Shown here piece after piece: positions 52,982-62,663 of a stretch of 64,000 bases of DNA. Source of the DNA: Pedobacter sp. MC2016-15 (lineage in GTDB: Bacteria; Bacteroidota; Bacteroidia; Sphingobacteriales; Sphingobacteriaceae). Positions within the stretch are counted from its first letter, which is position 1; the number at the start of each line of letters is the position of its first letter. The notes below the pieces were generated by a model, which worked only from the letters and a program-made list of their open reading frames with translations, ran no database searches and had not been told where the DNA came from. The stretch is taken from the NCBI RefSeq assembly GCF_026239695.1, contig NZ_JAPIVS010000006.1:248001-312000 (forward strand). The letters run 5' to 3'. A program made the translations under genes and the position numbers.

Positions 52982-54316
52982 ATGAACACAAAAACTGCTT
53001 CTAAAATTATCCCCGTTAAAAAACCTAAGATCAATGTAATCACATTGGGCTGTTCGAAGAATTTATATGATTCGGAGGTATTGATGGGGCAATTGAAAGG
53101 AAATAGCCTGAATGTGGTTCATGAGGCAAATAATATCAGTAAAGACGATATTGTGGTGATCAATACCTGTGGTTTTATTGATAATGCCAAACAGGAATCC
53201 ATTGATACCATTCTCCAGTACAGTCAGCTGAAAGATGAAGGCAAAGTGAGCAAGGTGATCGTTACCGGCTGCCTTTCGGAACGCTACAAGCCTGAACTTG
53301 AATCTGAGATCACTAATGTAGATGCCTTTTTCGGTACCAACGATCTCCAAAATATATTACATTCCCTGGGTGCAAATTATAAGCATGAGCTGATAGGTGA
53401 AAGGTTACTGACCACCCCCTCACATTTTGCCTATTTTAAAATTGCCGAAGGATGTAACCGCCCCTGCTCTTTCTGTGCTATTCCGCTGATGCGTGGTAAA
53501 CACGTATCTACCGAAATGGAAGCATTGGTGCATGAAGCAAAAATTTTAGCCGCCAACGGCACTAAAGAACTGATCCTGATTGCACAGGACCTCACCTACT
53601 ACGGCCTGGATATTTATGGTAAACGTAACCTTGATGAGTTGCTAAGACGTTTATCCGATATCAATGGTATCGAATGGATCCGTCTGCAATATGCTTACCC
53701 ATCAGGTTTTCCAATGGAAATTCTGGATGCCATGAACGAACGTGAGAATATCTGCAAGTACCTGGATATGCCTTTACAGCACATCACAGATAACATGCTG
53801 AAATCTATGCGCCGTGGGATCACCAAACAGAAAACCATAGATATCGTAAACCAGATCAGGGACAAGGTACCAAACATCGCTATGCGTACAACATTAATCT
53901 GTGGTTACCCGGGCGAAACTGAAAGGGATTTTGAAGAGATGCTGCGCTGGGTTGAAGATACCCGTTTTGACAGGTTGGGTTGTTTTACCTATTCTCATGA
54001 GGAAAAAACACATGCACATAATTTGGTGGATGATGTGCCTGATGAAGTAAAGCAGGAACGTGTAGATGCCATTATGGAGTTGCAGCAGGGAATTTCCTTT
54101 GATATCAACCAGGAGAAAGTGGGTAAAACCTACAAGGTTCTGGTAGACAGAAAAGAGGGTGATTTCTTTATCGGACGTACGGAATATGACTCGCCGGAGG
54201 TTGATAATGAGGTGTTAATCGATGCAAGTACGGGCTATGCTGCCAATGGAAGCTTTGTAAATGTACGTATCGACCGTGCGGAGGACTTCGATCTATATGG
54301 ACAGATTGTAAAATAA
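52982..54316 (+). CDS. rimO: Ribosomal protein uS12 methylthiotransferase RimO
   Basis: 444 residues: N-terminal UPF0004 domain with Cys residues in TLGCSKNLYDSE, NTCGFI and VTGCLSERY, radical-SAM site CNRPCSFCAIPLMRG, and a C-terminal TRAM domain. It adds a methylthio group to the Asp of S12. Two Fe-S clusters are expected. Downstream of ftsY in the same direction. Confidence 0.96.
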   Translation: MNTKTASKIIPVKKPKINVITLGCSKNLYDSEVLMGQLKGNSLNVVHEANNISKDDIVVINTCGFIDNAKQESIDTILQYSQLKDEGKVSKVIVTGCLSERYKPELESEITNVDAFFGTNDLQNILHSLGANYKHELIGERLLTTPSHFAYFKIAEGCNRPCSFCAIPLMRGKHVSTEMEALVHEAKILAANGTKELILIAQDLTYYGLDIYGKRNLDELLRRLSDINGIEWIRLQYAYPSGFPMEILDAMNERENICKYLDMPLQHITDNMLKSMRRGITKQKTIDIVNQIRDKVPNIAMRTTLICGYPGETERDFEEMLRWVEDTRFDRLGCFTYSHEEKTHAHNLVDDVPDEVKQERVDAIMELQQGISFDINQEKVGKTYKVLVDRKEGDFFIGRTEYDSPEVDNEVLIDASTGYAANGSFVNVRIDRAEDFDLYGQIVK

Positions 54317-54362
54317 ATTTGGCATTTCACAAATTGTAGTTTATTAGCTTAATTTCGTGGCA

Positions 54363-55952
54363 ATGCAGCCCAGGTACATCAATTATCAACAAACAAATTC
54401 TTTTTCTTCTGTTGTATTAGATTACATCGATGGAAAGGATGAACTGAAGTCTTTTTATCAATATGCCCCTACGCTTCAGGGCTTTCAAAAGGCGATCGAA
54501 GACCGCAGATTTTCGGGCGACCGCAAGCTGCTGGCAGATACACTCCGGAAGCAATACAGCCAGCTGAAGCCTTCGGCCCTGGTTGAACAAAATATCAACT
54601 TATTAGCTGATGACCGCACGTTTACGATTACAACGGGTCATCAGCTCAATATATTTACCGGCCCTCTTTATTTCATCTATAAGATTGTTACGGCAATCAA
54701 GCTGGCCGCAGACCTTAAAAAAGAGTATCCTTCCTATAATTTTGTACCAGTTTACTGGATGGCTACTGAAGATCATGATTTCGAAGAGATCAATAATGTC
54801 AAAGTAGAAGATAAAAGAATCAGCTGGCAGACAAAAGCTGCAGGTGCCACGGGTAGAATCAATCCAAAATCTATTACTGAAGCCCTGGTGGCTTATAAAG
54901 GTTATCTTGGAATTTCTGAAAACGGACAAAAACTGGCTGATCTTGTAGATCAAGCTTATTCCGGAAACCAAACTCTTGCCAACGCGACACGTGAGCTGGT
55001 CAACGCCCTGTTTGGAGCCAAAGGGCTGGTCTGTACCGACGCTGATGATGCAGCATTGAAAGCACAGTTCTCGTCTATCGTTTACCGTGACATCACCGAA
55101 CAACACAGTTTTAAACTGATCAACGAAAGCAGCGAAGCCCTAGAAAAAGCAGGTTACAAACCTCAGGTTAACCCAAGGGAGATCAATTTCTTCTATATGG
55201 ACGACCAGCTTCGTGAACGTATCGTTGAAGAAAACAACGAATATAAAGTACTCAATACTTCCATCAGTTTCAGCAAAGAAAGCCTTAAAGAAGAATTAAA
55301 CCAGCATCCGGAACGCTTTAGCCCCAACGTAGTGATGCGGCCGGTGTATCAGGAGCTCATCCTGCCAAACCTGGCCTATATCGGCGGAGGCGCAGAAGTA
55401 ACCTACTGGTTGCAGCTCAAAGCGAATTTTGATTTTTACGGCATTTTCTACCCTGTGCTTTTACTGAGAAACTCTGCGCAGATCATCGATGAAAGAAGCG
55501 CCAAAAAGATGGAAAACCTGGGCATCAGCTCAACCAGTCTGTTTGATACTGACGAACATCTGAAAAACCAATGGATCAGGTCCAACGTGGTAGATGACCT
55601 GCTTACCCTCGATGCCGAACAACAGGCCATCATCGCGATCTTTGAACAGATTAAAGAGAATTCGTATAAGATAGATAAAGGCCTCTCCCTGTCCGCAGAA
55701 GCTGCCAAAGTGAGAACTTTAAGGCTAGTAAGCAATCTGGAGAAAAAACTGATGCGTGCGGAGAAACGCAAGCACGCTACCTCCCTACAGCAAATTGAAG
55801 ATCTGAAAGATAAGCTGTTTCCAAACGGAGTGATGCAGGAAAGGGTATTGAATATCGCCCCGATGTATGTCCTTTACGGAGACGACTTTATTGAAAGTCT
55901 TTTACAGGCCTTCCAGCCTCTCGACTATAAATTCACAATTTTGTACGCATAA
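54363..55952 (+). CDS. bshC: Bacillithiol biosynthesis cysteine-adding enzyme BshC
   Basis: 529 residues from the ATG at 54363 (a GTG two codons earlier is possible). BshC features: FTITTGHQLNIFTGPLYFIYKI, PVYWMATEDHDFEEIN, ERFSPNVVMRPVYQE and LPNLAYIGGGAEVTYWLQLK. It adds cysteine to glucosaminyl-malate, the final step of bacillithiol synthesis, so this organism uses bacillithiol as low-molecular-weight thiol. bshA and bshB are not in the window. Confidence 0.95.
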   Translation: MQPRYINYQQTNSFSSVVLDYIDGKDELKSFYQYAPTLQGFQKAIEDRRFSGDRKLLADTLRKQYSQLKPSALVEQNINLLADDRTFTITTGHQLNIFTGPLYFIYKIVTAIKLAADLKKEYPSYNFVPVYWMATEDHDFEEINNVKVEDKRISWQTKAAGATGRINPKSITEALVAYKGYLGISENGQKLADLVDQAYSGNQTLANATRELVNALFGAKGLVCTDADDAALKAQFSSIVYRDITEQHSFKLINESSEALEKAGYKPQVNPREINFFYMDDQLRERIVEENNEYKVLNTSISFSKESLKEELNQHPERFSPNVVMRPVYQELILPNLAYIGGGAEVTYWLQLKANFDFYGIFYPVLLLRNSAQIIDERSAKKMENLGISSTSLFDTDEHLKNQWIRSNVVDDLLTLDAEQQAIIAIFEQIKENSYKIDKGLSLSAEAAKVRTLRLVSNLEKKLMRAEKRKHATSLQQIEDLKDKLFPNGVMQERVLNIAPMYVLYGDDFIESLLQAFQPLDYKFTILYA

Positions 55953-55961
55953 ACCTATCCC

Positions 55962-57047
55962 ATGAACTCATATACCTTCACAGAAGAAAACCTCAGGAAT
56001 TTCACTAAGAATGTATTTTTGAAGATGGGATGCCCGCCGGCAGATGCGGATCTTGCAGCTGATGTACTGCTGAGTTCCGACCTTCGGGGTATAGACTCTC
56101 ACGGCGTTGCCCGTCTGAGCGGTTATATCCGCCTCTGGGAGAAGCAGCGTATCAATGCTACTCCGGATATCCGTGTGGTACATGAAACGCCAACTACTGC
56201 CACTATTGATGGCGACAGAGGCCTGGGGCTGGTTGTTGCACCTTTCGCCATGAAGGTTGCGATTGAAAAAGCTACCACTTATGGAACAGGATGGGTGGCA
56301 GTAAAAAACTCTAACCACTTTGGTATTGCCGGATATCACGCGCTGATGGCGGTAGAAAAAGATATGATCGGTATCAGCATGACCAATGCGAGTCCGTTGG
56401 TTGCCCCTACATATGCCAATGAAAGATTACTGGGTACCAACCCGATGTGTTATGCTTTCCCTGCGGGGAATTACCCACCAGTAGTGGTGGATATGGCTAC
56501 GGCCGCAGCAGCCAATGGGAAGCTGGAAATCGCACAGCGAGCCAACCTGCCTATACCAGAAGGATGGGCACAGGATAAAGATGGTAAAACCTCTACAAAT
56601 GCGAATGAACTGAAAGCGGGCGGAGCACTGCTTCCCCTGGGGAGCGACAAAGACCATGGGAGTCATAAGGGCTATGGTTTAAGTGCTACGGTAGATATCC
56701 TTACAGCTGTGCTATCGGGAGCGAATTATGGCCCATGGGCACCTCCATTCGTGGCTTTCCTGGAGCCATCACCTAATCCTGTTGGTGAAGGTCTCGGCCA
56801 TTTCTTTGGTGCTATGCGTGTGGATGGTTTCCGTCCTGCGGCAGATTTCAAGCAGCATCTGGATAACTGGATTGAGCGCTTCAAAAGCGCAAAGACTGTA
56901 GATCCCTCAAAAAAGGTGATTATTCCGGGGGAACCGGAATTTGCATTTGAGAAGGAACGTAAAATTTCGGGTATTCCACTGGTAGAACCTGTGGTAAACG
57001 ATTTAAATGAACTTGCCGATAAACTCGGTATCTCAAGATTATCTTAA
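55962..57047 (+). CDS. LDH2-family malate/lactate/ureidoglycolate dehydrogenase
   Basis: 361 residues with the LDH2 family segments SSDLRGIDSHGVARLSGYI, GDRGLGLVVAPFAMKVAIEKA, VKNSNHFGIAGYHALMA and LLGTNPMCYAFPAG, plus SDKDHGSHKGYGLS. NAD(P)-dependent oxidoreductase of a 2-hydroxy acid; substrate within the family cannot be set by eye. It starts 9 bp after bshC and ends at a strong terminator. Confidence 0.92.
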   Translation: MNSYTFTEENLRNFTKNVFLKMGCPPADADLAADVLLSSDLRGIDSHGVARLSGYIRLWEKQRINATPDIRVVHETPTTATIDGDRGLGLVVAPFAMKVAIEKATTYGTGWVAVKNSNHFGIAGYHALMAVEKDMIGISMTNASPLVAPTYANERLLGTNPMCYAFPAGNYPPVVVDMATAAAANGKLEIAQRANLPIPEGWAQDKDGKTSTNANELKAGGALLPLGSDKDHGSHKGYGLSATVDILTAVLSGANYGPWAPPFVAFLEPSPNPVGEGLGHFFGAMRVDGFRPAADFKQHLDNWIERFKSAKTVDPSKKVIIPGEPEFAFEKERKISGIPLVEPVVNDLNELADKLGISRLS

Positions 57048-57121
57048 AAAAAGAACCTTATATTTCGATACCTTCTGGTGCGTTTCAGCAGCAGGCAGCA
57101 TCGAAATATAAGGTTCTTTTT
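57048..57121. terminator. Terminator with 22-bp perfect stem
   Basis: 57048-57069 pairs perfectly with 57100-57121 around a 30-nt loop; the stem starts right after the dehydrogenase stop and ends 2 bp from the lepB stop. A-run and T-run ends make it work for both convergent genes. Stem length is unusual for a simple terminator. Confidence 0.8.
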
Positions 57122-57123
57122 CT

Positions 57124-58320
57124 TTAATTGATTCCTCTGAATATTCTACTCCATCTGATCTTGCTGAAGAATGATCCGTTTGTATCATAACTCATCCAGA
57201 TGAACAAGGCTTTCCCTACTACGTGGTCTTCAGGTACAAAGCCCCAATAACGTGAATCCAGTGAATTGTGCCTGTTATCACCCATCATCCAGAAGTAGTT
57301 CATCTTAAAGGTATAACTATCGGTTTTCACACCATTGATGAGGTATCCAGTACCAGATTTCTCTACTTTATTACCTTCATAGATCTCAATTGCACGTTTA
57401 TACAAAGGCATGGTATTGGTGTCCAGTTTAACTGTCCATCCTTTTTTAGGGATCTGAATAGGTCCCCAATTATCAGCATTCCATTTCCTGTTTGGATCCT
57501 GGGGGAACACACTTGGTTCCGCAGCATCAGGCGCAGCGGTACGCGTGGTTACGAAGGCTACGAAATCTAGTTTCTTTACCTCCTCCATCTGATCAGGGGT
57601 ACCCACAAAGTTATAGCTGTCCTGAGAAATCGCCATGATATCCCTTTCAATTACAAAGCCCATATCCTCAAAGAGCTGGAAGTTTACATCAGCAGATTTA
57701 AACTTTACCGTGTAATCAATCTGGCCTGTCCTTTTCATCGGCTCCGCCTTCCCGTTTACTGATACCAGTCCGTTGCTCATGCTCAGCACATCTCCACCAA
57801 TACCGATACAACGTTTGATATAATTCTCACGCTTATCCACCGGCCGGCTCACTATCGTATACTGACTATGCACAGCCTCACGACCTACAGAACGTACCAT
57901 CTCATAATAATCGCGGTCCTGTGCTTCCAGGGCAACGGTATCGCCATCAGGAAAATTAAACACCACTACATCATTTCTTTTGATCTCCTGTATTCCCGGA
58001 AGTCTTCTGTATTTCCATTGTACGCCATCCCAGTACGCCTTGGTACCCGTAACCGGCATCGTATGATGCGCGAACGGAAAAGCTACCGGTGTCATTGGAA
58101 TCCTGGCACCATAATTTACCTTGCTTACAAACAGAAAATCACCGATCAGCAGTGATTTTTCCATGGAACCTGTAGGGATAGTGTAAGCTTCAATAAAAAA
58201 TACGCGGATGACCGTCGCGGCAATTACAGCGAAGATGATGGCATCAAACCATTCCTTGCTTTTAGTTTTTTTCTTTTTTGGCGCAGTATCAGTATTCTTT
58301 TGCCAGAATTTCAAATTCAT
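57124..58320 (-). CDS. lepB: Signal peptidase I
   Basis: 398 residues: one N-terminal membrane helix (about 24-43), catalytic Ser52 in YTIPTGSMEKSLL, the Lys-containing box NYIKRCIGIGGD, and MMGDNRHNSLDSRYWGFVPEDH. It cleaves signal peptides on the periplasmic face. It is longer than E. coli LepB because of an insert in the middle, usual for Bacteroidetes. Last gene of the parA-parB-DUF5683-dapB-lepB run. Confidence 0.95.
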   Translation of the reverse strand: MNLKFWQKNTDTAPKKKKTKSKEWFDAIIFAVIAATVIRVFFIEAYTIPTGSMEKSLLIGDFLFVSKVNYGARIPMTPVAFPFAHHTMPVTGTKAYWDGVQWKYRRLPGIQEIKRNDVVVFNFPDGDTVALEAQDRDYYEMVRSVGREAVHSQYTIVSRPVDKRENYIKRCIGIGGDVLSMSNGLVSVNGKAEPMKRTGQIDYTVKFKSADVNFQLFEDMGFVIERDIMAISQDSYNFVGTPDQMEEVKKLDFVAFVTTRTAAPDAAEPSVFPQDPNRKWNADNWGPIQIPKKGWTVKLDTNTMPLYKRAIEIYEGNKVEKSGTGYLINGVKTDSYTFKMNYFWMMGDNRHNSLDSRYWGFVPEDHVVGKALFIWMSYDTNGSFFSKIRWSRIFRGIN

Positions 58321-58328
58321 ATTTTTAG

Positions 58329-59069
58329 CTATTTAAAATTAAATATATCAGATATATTATAAAATCCCTGTTTGTTTTTCAGCCACTCTGCTGCTACTAC
58401 AGATCCCAGTGCAAAACCCGCACGGTTGTGGGCTGTATGTTTGATCTCAATCTCATCCACTTCGGAGCTGTAGATCACCGTATGTGTTCCAGGGATGTTT
58501 TCTATTCTTTGTGAGGCAATCAATAGCTGATCCTGCTTTACCACTTCCAGTTCCGTCTGACCTTCGAGTTCATTTACCCATTCAGATTTGCGTTCCAGGT
58601 TACCGATGATCCCTTCTGCGATCGTCATTGCCGTCCCACTTGGGGCATCCAGTTTTTGTGTATGGTGAATCTCCTCTACCTGAACATCATAGGCAGGATA
58701 GTCGTTCATGATCTTCGCCAGCACTTCGTTGATATGAAAGAACAGGTTTACCCCGATGCTGAAGTTAGATCCGTATAATAGCGTATTGTTATTTCTGAGG
58801 CATTCGTCTTTGATCTCCTGCAACTGTCCGTACCAGCCGGTTGTACCTACCACCAATGGAACATTGGCTTCAAAGCAGGTATAGATATTTTTTATAGCAG
58901 CGTCAGGAAGACTAAAATCGATGGCAACATCTGCTTTCCTTAAGTTTGACACTGTCAGTTCTTCCAAATTTTTACTGCCGATTTTAAGCACAACCTCGTG
59001 CCCTCTCTCAACGGCAAAGCGCTCAATAATCTGACCCATTTTACCGTAACCGATTAAAGCTATATTCAT
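58329..59069 (-). CDS. dapB: 4-hydroxy-tetrahydrodipicolinate reductase
   Basis: 246 residues from the ATG at 59069 (MNIALIGYGKMGQI), which gives the NAD-binding GxGxMG loop at the N-terminus; the frame extends to 59117 but that would overlap the DUF5683 gene. Catalytic segment EIHHTQKLDAPSGTA with the His/Lys pair. Lysine/diaminopimelate pathway. Confidence 0.95.
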   Translation of the reverse strand: MNIALIGYGKMGQIIERFAVERGHEVVLKIGSKNLEELTVSNLRKADVAIDFSLPDAAIKNIYTCFEANVPLVVGTTGWYGQLQEIKDECLRNNNTLLYGSNFSIGVNLFFHINEVLAKIMNDYPAYDVQVEEIHHTQKLDAPSGTAMTIAEGIIGNLERKSEWVNELEGQTELEVVKQDQLLIASQRIENIPGTHTVIYSSEVDEIEIKHTAHNRAGFALGSVVAAEWLKNKQGFYNISDIFNFK

Positions 59070-59100
59070 GTTTGTATGTATGTTTGATTTAGATGAGTAT

Positions 59101-59718
59101 TTATAATCTGAAGCCAATCTTTAGCGCCGGGGAGAAAGAATTGTATCCGTATCTGACATTTGAATTGATCATGGAAGGTGATATTTTGATGGCCATATTA
59201 TCCCCCACATCAAAATATTTCAGGCGGGCATCTACATAGGCTTCAATAATATTTACGGCATACAGCGCTACGAATGAAAAAAGGACAACCTCCCTGTTCC
59301 TGCGGTAAACATCTTTAGCAGTGATCAAACCCGAGGTAGGATATTCAGAAAACCTGCTCCCCCTGGGTGACTGACCGTTGTTGGCCTCTCTGTATTGAAT
59401 TTCGGAAAGAAATTCCTTATAATTTCGGTTGTTCTGCATGTAGGACATCGCCAGTAATGTACCGCCGACGTAGATTGCGGAGACTTTGATCCCGCGGTAT
59501 ACTGTTAGTCCGTTTCCTATTTGGCCCCATCCGGGAATCATAGCAGAGCGCAGTGCAGCCTTTCTTGCGGCAACCTTGCCCAGGTTTACATATTGTGCGG
59601 TATCAGTTCTCGCAGGTGTGCGCTGCAGACTATCGCCCTTCACAGTAAAGTCTTCCTGTCCCCTGACTACCATAGCAGTGCAGCACAAGAAGACCGATAA
59701 CAATAAGATTTTTGACAT
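59101..59718 (-). CDS. DUF5683 outer-envelope protein
   Basis: 205 residues with a signal peptide (cleaved near VRGQ). Conserved ALRSAMIPGWGQIGNG and GIKVSAIYVGG blocks define DUF5683, always found near parB/dapB in Bacteroidetes. Two membrane-like helices. Function unknown. Its ATG overlaps the parB stop by one base. Confidence 0.85.
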   Translation of the reverse strand: MSKILLLSVFLCCTAMVVRGQEDFTVKGDSLQRTPARTDTAQYVNLGKVAARKAALRSAMIPGWGQIGNGLTVYRGIKVSAIYVGGTLLAMSYMQNNRNYKEFLSEIQYREANNGQSPRGSRFSEYPTSGLITAKDVYRRNREVVLFSFVALYAVNIIEAYVDARLKYFDVGDNMAIKISPSMINSNVRYGYNSFSPALKIGFRL

Positions 59719-60635
59719 TACCAGTCTAATAGTTCTAATATTCTGCTCAGGTCGTCGTTAGACACAAAAGGGATTTCTATGGCACCCTTACCATTTTCGC
59801 CGACCTTCAGTTTCACTTTCGTGGCAAATCTGGAGGCCAGGTCGCGCTGTAGTTTCTGGTATTCAAAAGAAGTACCTGCAGGCTGCTTAGCCGCTTTAGG
59901 TTTAATCTGAAGACTGTTGATGCTGCGCACCAGTTCTTCAACCTTGCGGACAGAAAGACCTTTATCAATAATTTCCTGGTGGATGAACAATTGTTTTTCC
60001 GGCTCTTCAACATTGATCAGTGCGCGCGCATGGCCCATGGAGATTTTCTGGTCGCGGATAGAGATCTGTATGGCCGGAGGAAGTTTCAGCAGGCGCAGGT
60101 AGTTGGTCACAGTAGACCTGTTTTTACCCACACGTTCTCCCAGTTGTTCCTGTTTAAGACTGCATTCATCCAGCATACGCTGAAAGCTTAGTGCTACTTC
60201 AATGGCATTCAGGTTTTCACGCTGAATATTTTCAATCAGCGCCATCTCCAGCATCTGCTGATCATTGGCCTGGCGTACATAGGCAGGAATTTCAGTGAGG
60301 CCAGCTAACTTTGAAGCCCTTAAACGGCGTTCTCCTGAGATCAGCTGGTATTTGCCCTGCTCTGCAGCACGTACTGTAATTGGCTGGATCAGTCCCTGGA
60401 CCCTGATAGATTCTGCCAGTTCGTTCAGCGCAACCTGATCAAATTCAGTTCTGGGCTGATATGGGTTGGTAGTGATATCACTGATCCTGATTGTACCTAT
60501 ATTGTTAGGCTGAGCCTTCTGTTCAGTTTCACTGATCGGGTTCATCGCGTTCTTTGGCGGATGTACCGACTCAGAGTCATCCAAAAGCGCACTTAATCCT
60601 CGTCCTAAACCTGTTTTTCGCTGAAAAGATGTCAT
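59718..60635 (-). CDS. parB: Chromosome partitioning protein ParB
   Basis: 305 residues: N-terminal RKTGLGRGLSALL, ParB/Srx CTPase fold with NPYQPRTEF, ISGERRLRASKLAG, ENIQRENLNAIE, central helix-turn-helix (LGERVGKNRSTVTNYLRLLKLP) and C-terminal dimer region. It spreads from parS sites and works with ParA. Gap to parA 10 bp. Confidence 0.96.
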   Translation of the reverse strand: MTSFQRKTGLGRGLSALLDDSESVHPPKNAMNPISETEQKAQPNNIGTIRISDITTNPYQPRTEFDQVALNELAESIRVQGLIQPITVRAAEQGKYQLISGERRLRASKLAGLTEIPAYVRQANDQQMLEMALIENIQRENLNAIEVALSFQRMLDECSLKQEQLGERVGKNRSTVTNYLRLLKLPPAIQISIRDQKISMGHARALINVEEPEKQLFIHQEIIDKGLSVRKVEELVRSINSLQIKPKAAKQPAGTSFEYQKLQRDLASRFATKVKLKVGENGKGAIEIPFVSNDDLSRILELLDW

Positions 60636-60645
60636 TAAAATATGT

Positions 60646-61452
60646 TTAAATAGTATTTGCTGAAGTCACGCCCGGGGTTTCTGTAACCAGCCCGTTTTTA
60701 CGGACGATCTCCCTGGCAAGGTTCAGATAGTTAATCGCACCTTTACAATTGGCATCATGCATGATCACAGATACCCCATAACTTGGTGCCTCACTTAAAC
60801 GGGTGTTCCGCTGTATGATCGTTTCAAAAACAAGATCCTGGAAATGTGTTTTGACTTCTTCCACTACCTGATTGGACAGGCGTAAACGCACATCGTACAT
60901 AGTCAGTAAAATCCCTTCAATTTCCAGTTCAGGGTTCAGTCTGTTCTGTACAATTTTTATGGTGTTGAGCAGTTTACCTAATCCCTCGAGTGCGAAATAT
61001 TCACATTGTACGGGGATAATAACAGAATCTGCTGCTGTTAAAGCATTTATAGTGATCAGTCCGAGTGATGGAGAGCAGTCGATGATGATAAAATCATATT
61101 CATCTTTGATCTTCTCCAGAACCGCCTTCATTTTATATTCCCTGTTGGTCAGGTTAATCATCTCGATTTCCGCACCAACAAGATCAATATGTGCAGGCAG
61201 AAGGTCCAGGTTTGGTGTTTCTGTCTTTTGAATAGCTTCTGAAGGCTCCACGTCATTGATAATGCATTCGTAGATACTGTTCTTGATGCTTCTGGGATCA
61301 AATCCAATACCTGAGGTAGAATTGGCCTGTGGATCTGCGTCTACCAATAAGGTTTTATACTCTAATACTGCCAGGCTGGCGGCTAAATTTATAGATGAAG
61401 TTGTTTTACCTACTCCACCTTTCTGATTTGCCAATGCAATAATTTTACTCAT
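60646..61452 (-). CDS. parA: Chromosome partitioning ATPase ParA
   Basis: 268 residues with the deviant Walker A KGGVGKTTSSINLAASLA at the N-terminus, DADPQANSTSGIG, IIDCSPSLGLITINAL and LTMYDVRL. Chromosomal ParA/Soj. First gene of the operon running to lepB; divergent from the FMN reductase with 179 bp between. Confidence 0.96.
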   Translation of the reverse strand: MSKIIALANQKGGVGKTTSSINLAASLAVLEYKTLLVDADPQANSTSGIGFDPRSIKNSIYECIINDVEPSEAIQKTETPNLDLLPAHIDLVGAEIEMINLTNREYKMKAVLEKIKDEYDFIIIDCSPSLGLITINALTAADSVIIPVQCEYFALEGLGKLLNTIKIVQNRLNPELEIEGILLTMYDVRLRLSNQVVEEVKTHFQDLVFETIIQRNTRLSEAPSYGVSVIMHDANCKGAINYLNLAREIVRKNGLVTETPGVTSANTI

Positions 61453-61631
61453 TTATCTTTTTAATAATTACCAATTATTCCCTGAGAACTCGTGAATTAG
61501 ATTCTTTATGTGTAAAAACGCTATTTTTTCCTATATTTAGGGGCTTTTTAACAAATAGCTAAGATACAAACTAAATGACAATATTAGTGTTAAACGCCTA
61601 AGTGTTTTAAACATCTTATTAACAATATCAC

Positions 61632-62153
61632 ATGATTACCATCATTTCCGGCACAAACAGACCTGGAAGCAATACGCTGAAAGTCGCAAAATATTATCAG
61701 CAGGCAATTCAAAAAAAGGGTCAGGAGGCCACAATTCTGGATCTGATGGAGCTGCCGGAGAACTTTATTCAGACCGATATGTTTGGAAAGAGGTCTGAGG
61801 CCTTTGGGAAAATCCTTCAGGAACTGGACCGCTCAGAGAAATTCATCTTCATCATTCCTGAGTACAACGGAAGCTTTCCCGGCGTCTTGAAAGCCTTTAT
61901 TGATGCATGTGATTTCCCCGGAAGTTTTTACGATAAGAAGGCATGCCTGACCGGCATCTCTGGTGGCAGATACGGCAATATCAGGGGGATAGACCACTTT
62001 GTAGGCGTTTGCGGTTATCTGCATATGCATGTTCTGCCTTTGCGTCTGCATATTCCCGCGATCAAAACAGAACTCAACGAAAACAATACTTTTTTTAAGG
62101 AAGACACCTTAAAATTCACCGGAGAACAAATCGATAAGTTTATCGCTTTTTAG
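61632..62153 (+). CDS. NADPH-dependent FMN reductase family protein
   Basis: 173 residues, flavodoxin-like: IISGTNRPGSNTLKVAKYYQ (phosphate loop), IIPEYNGSFPGVLKAFIDACDF (FMN contact), GISGGRYGNIRG. Likely a cytosolic flavin/quinone or azo-type reductase. Converges with the next gene, 11 bp between stops. Confidence 0.88.
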   Translation: MITIISGTNRPGSNTLKVAKYYQQAIQKKGQEATILDLMELPENFIQTDMFGKRSEAFGKILQELDRSEKFIFIIPEYNGSFPGVLKAFIDACDFPGSFYDKKACLTGISGGRYGNIRGIDHFVGVCGYLHMHVLPLRLHIPAIKTELNENNTFFKEDTLKFTGEQIDKFIAF

Positions 62154-62164
62154 GCCAAATCCAT

Positions 62165-62620
62165 TTATATACCAAAGCTCATCCAGGTTTTTCCTTCGTT
62201 ACCAAACACAAAGAAACCCGGGTAAAGCATCTCCGCCACGTCTTCCAGTGAAGAAACAAAAGACTCGGGATCACTCAAAAATGCCGATGTATCTTCCATT
62301 AGATAGACCCTGTTGTACTGTACTGCCGGCCATTCATTTTCCAGCAACGCAGGAACTGCACCCATAAAATCCAGCATGCTCACCTGTGTTTCGTGATAGA
62401 TCAGCACCTTTGCTTCTGCCGGATCAAACTTTAATTCGCCACCTGCAGCCTCAATCAGAATGTTCAGCACGGGGCTGATTACATTTTCCCTGTCCAGACA
62501 GCAGACAGGCACTTTGTCCATAAATTTAATCTTATGCTCAACAATATCTACGCGTTCCTGAAGGTCATCACGCAGGCTTTCATCCTGAACATTATTTATA
62601 ACAGCATTTAAAAAAGACAT
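62165..62620 (-). CDS. Short BtuF-like (helical-backbone metal/cobalamin-binding) protein
   Basis: 151 residues, no signal peptide. Patterns such as LQERVDIVEHKIKF, LNILIEAAGGELKFDP and the C-terminal VSSLEDVAEMLYPGFFVF resemble the linker helix and second lobe of BtuF-type substrate-binding proteins, as if the first lobe were missing. As it has no export signal it cannot be a normal periplasmic binder. Assignment is tentative. Divergent from the binding protein at 62664 with 43 bp between. Confidence 0.55.
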   Translation of the reverse strand: MSFLNAVINNVQDESLRDDLQERVDIVEHKIKFMDKVPVCCLDRENVISPVLNILIEAAGGELKFDPAEAKVLIYHETQVSMLDFMGAVPALLENEWPAVQYNRVYLMEDTSAFLSDPESFVSSLEDVAEMLYPGFFVFGNEGKTWMSFGI

Positions 62621-62663
62621 CCGATTAATTTATTACTTTGTGCAAAAATACTATTCCTTGCCG

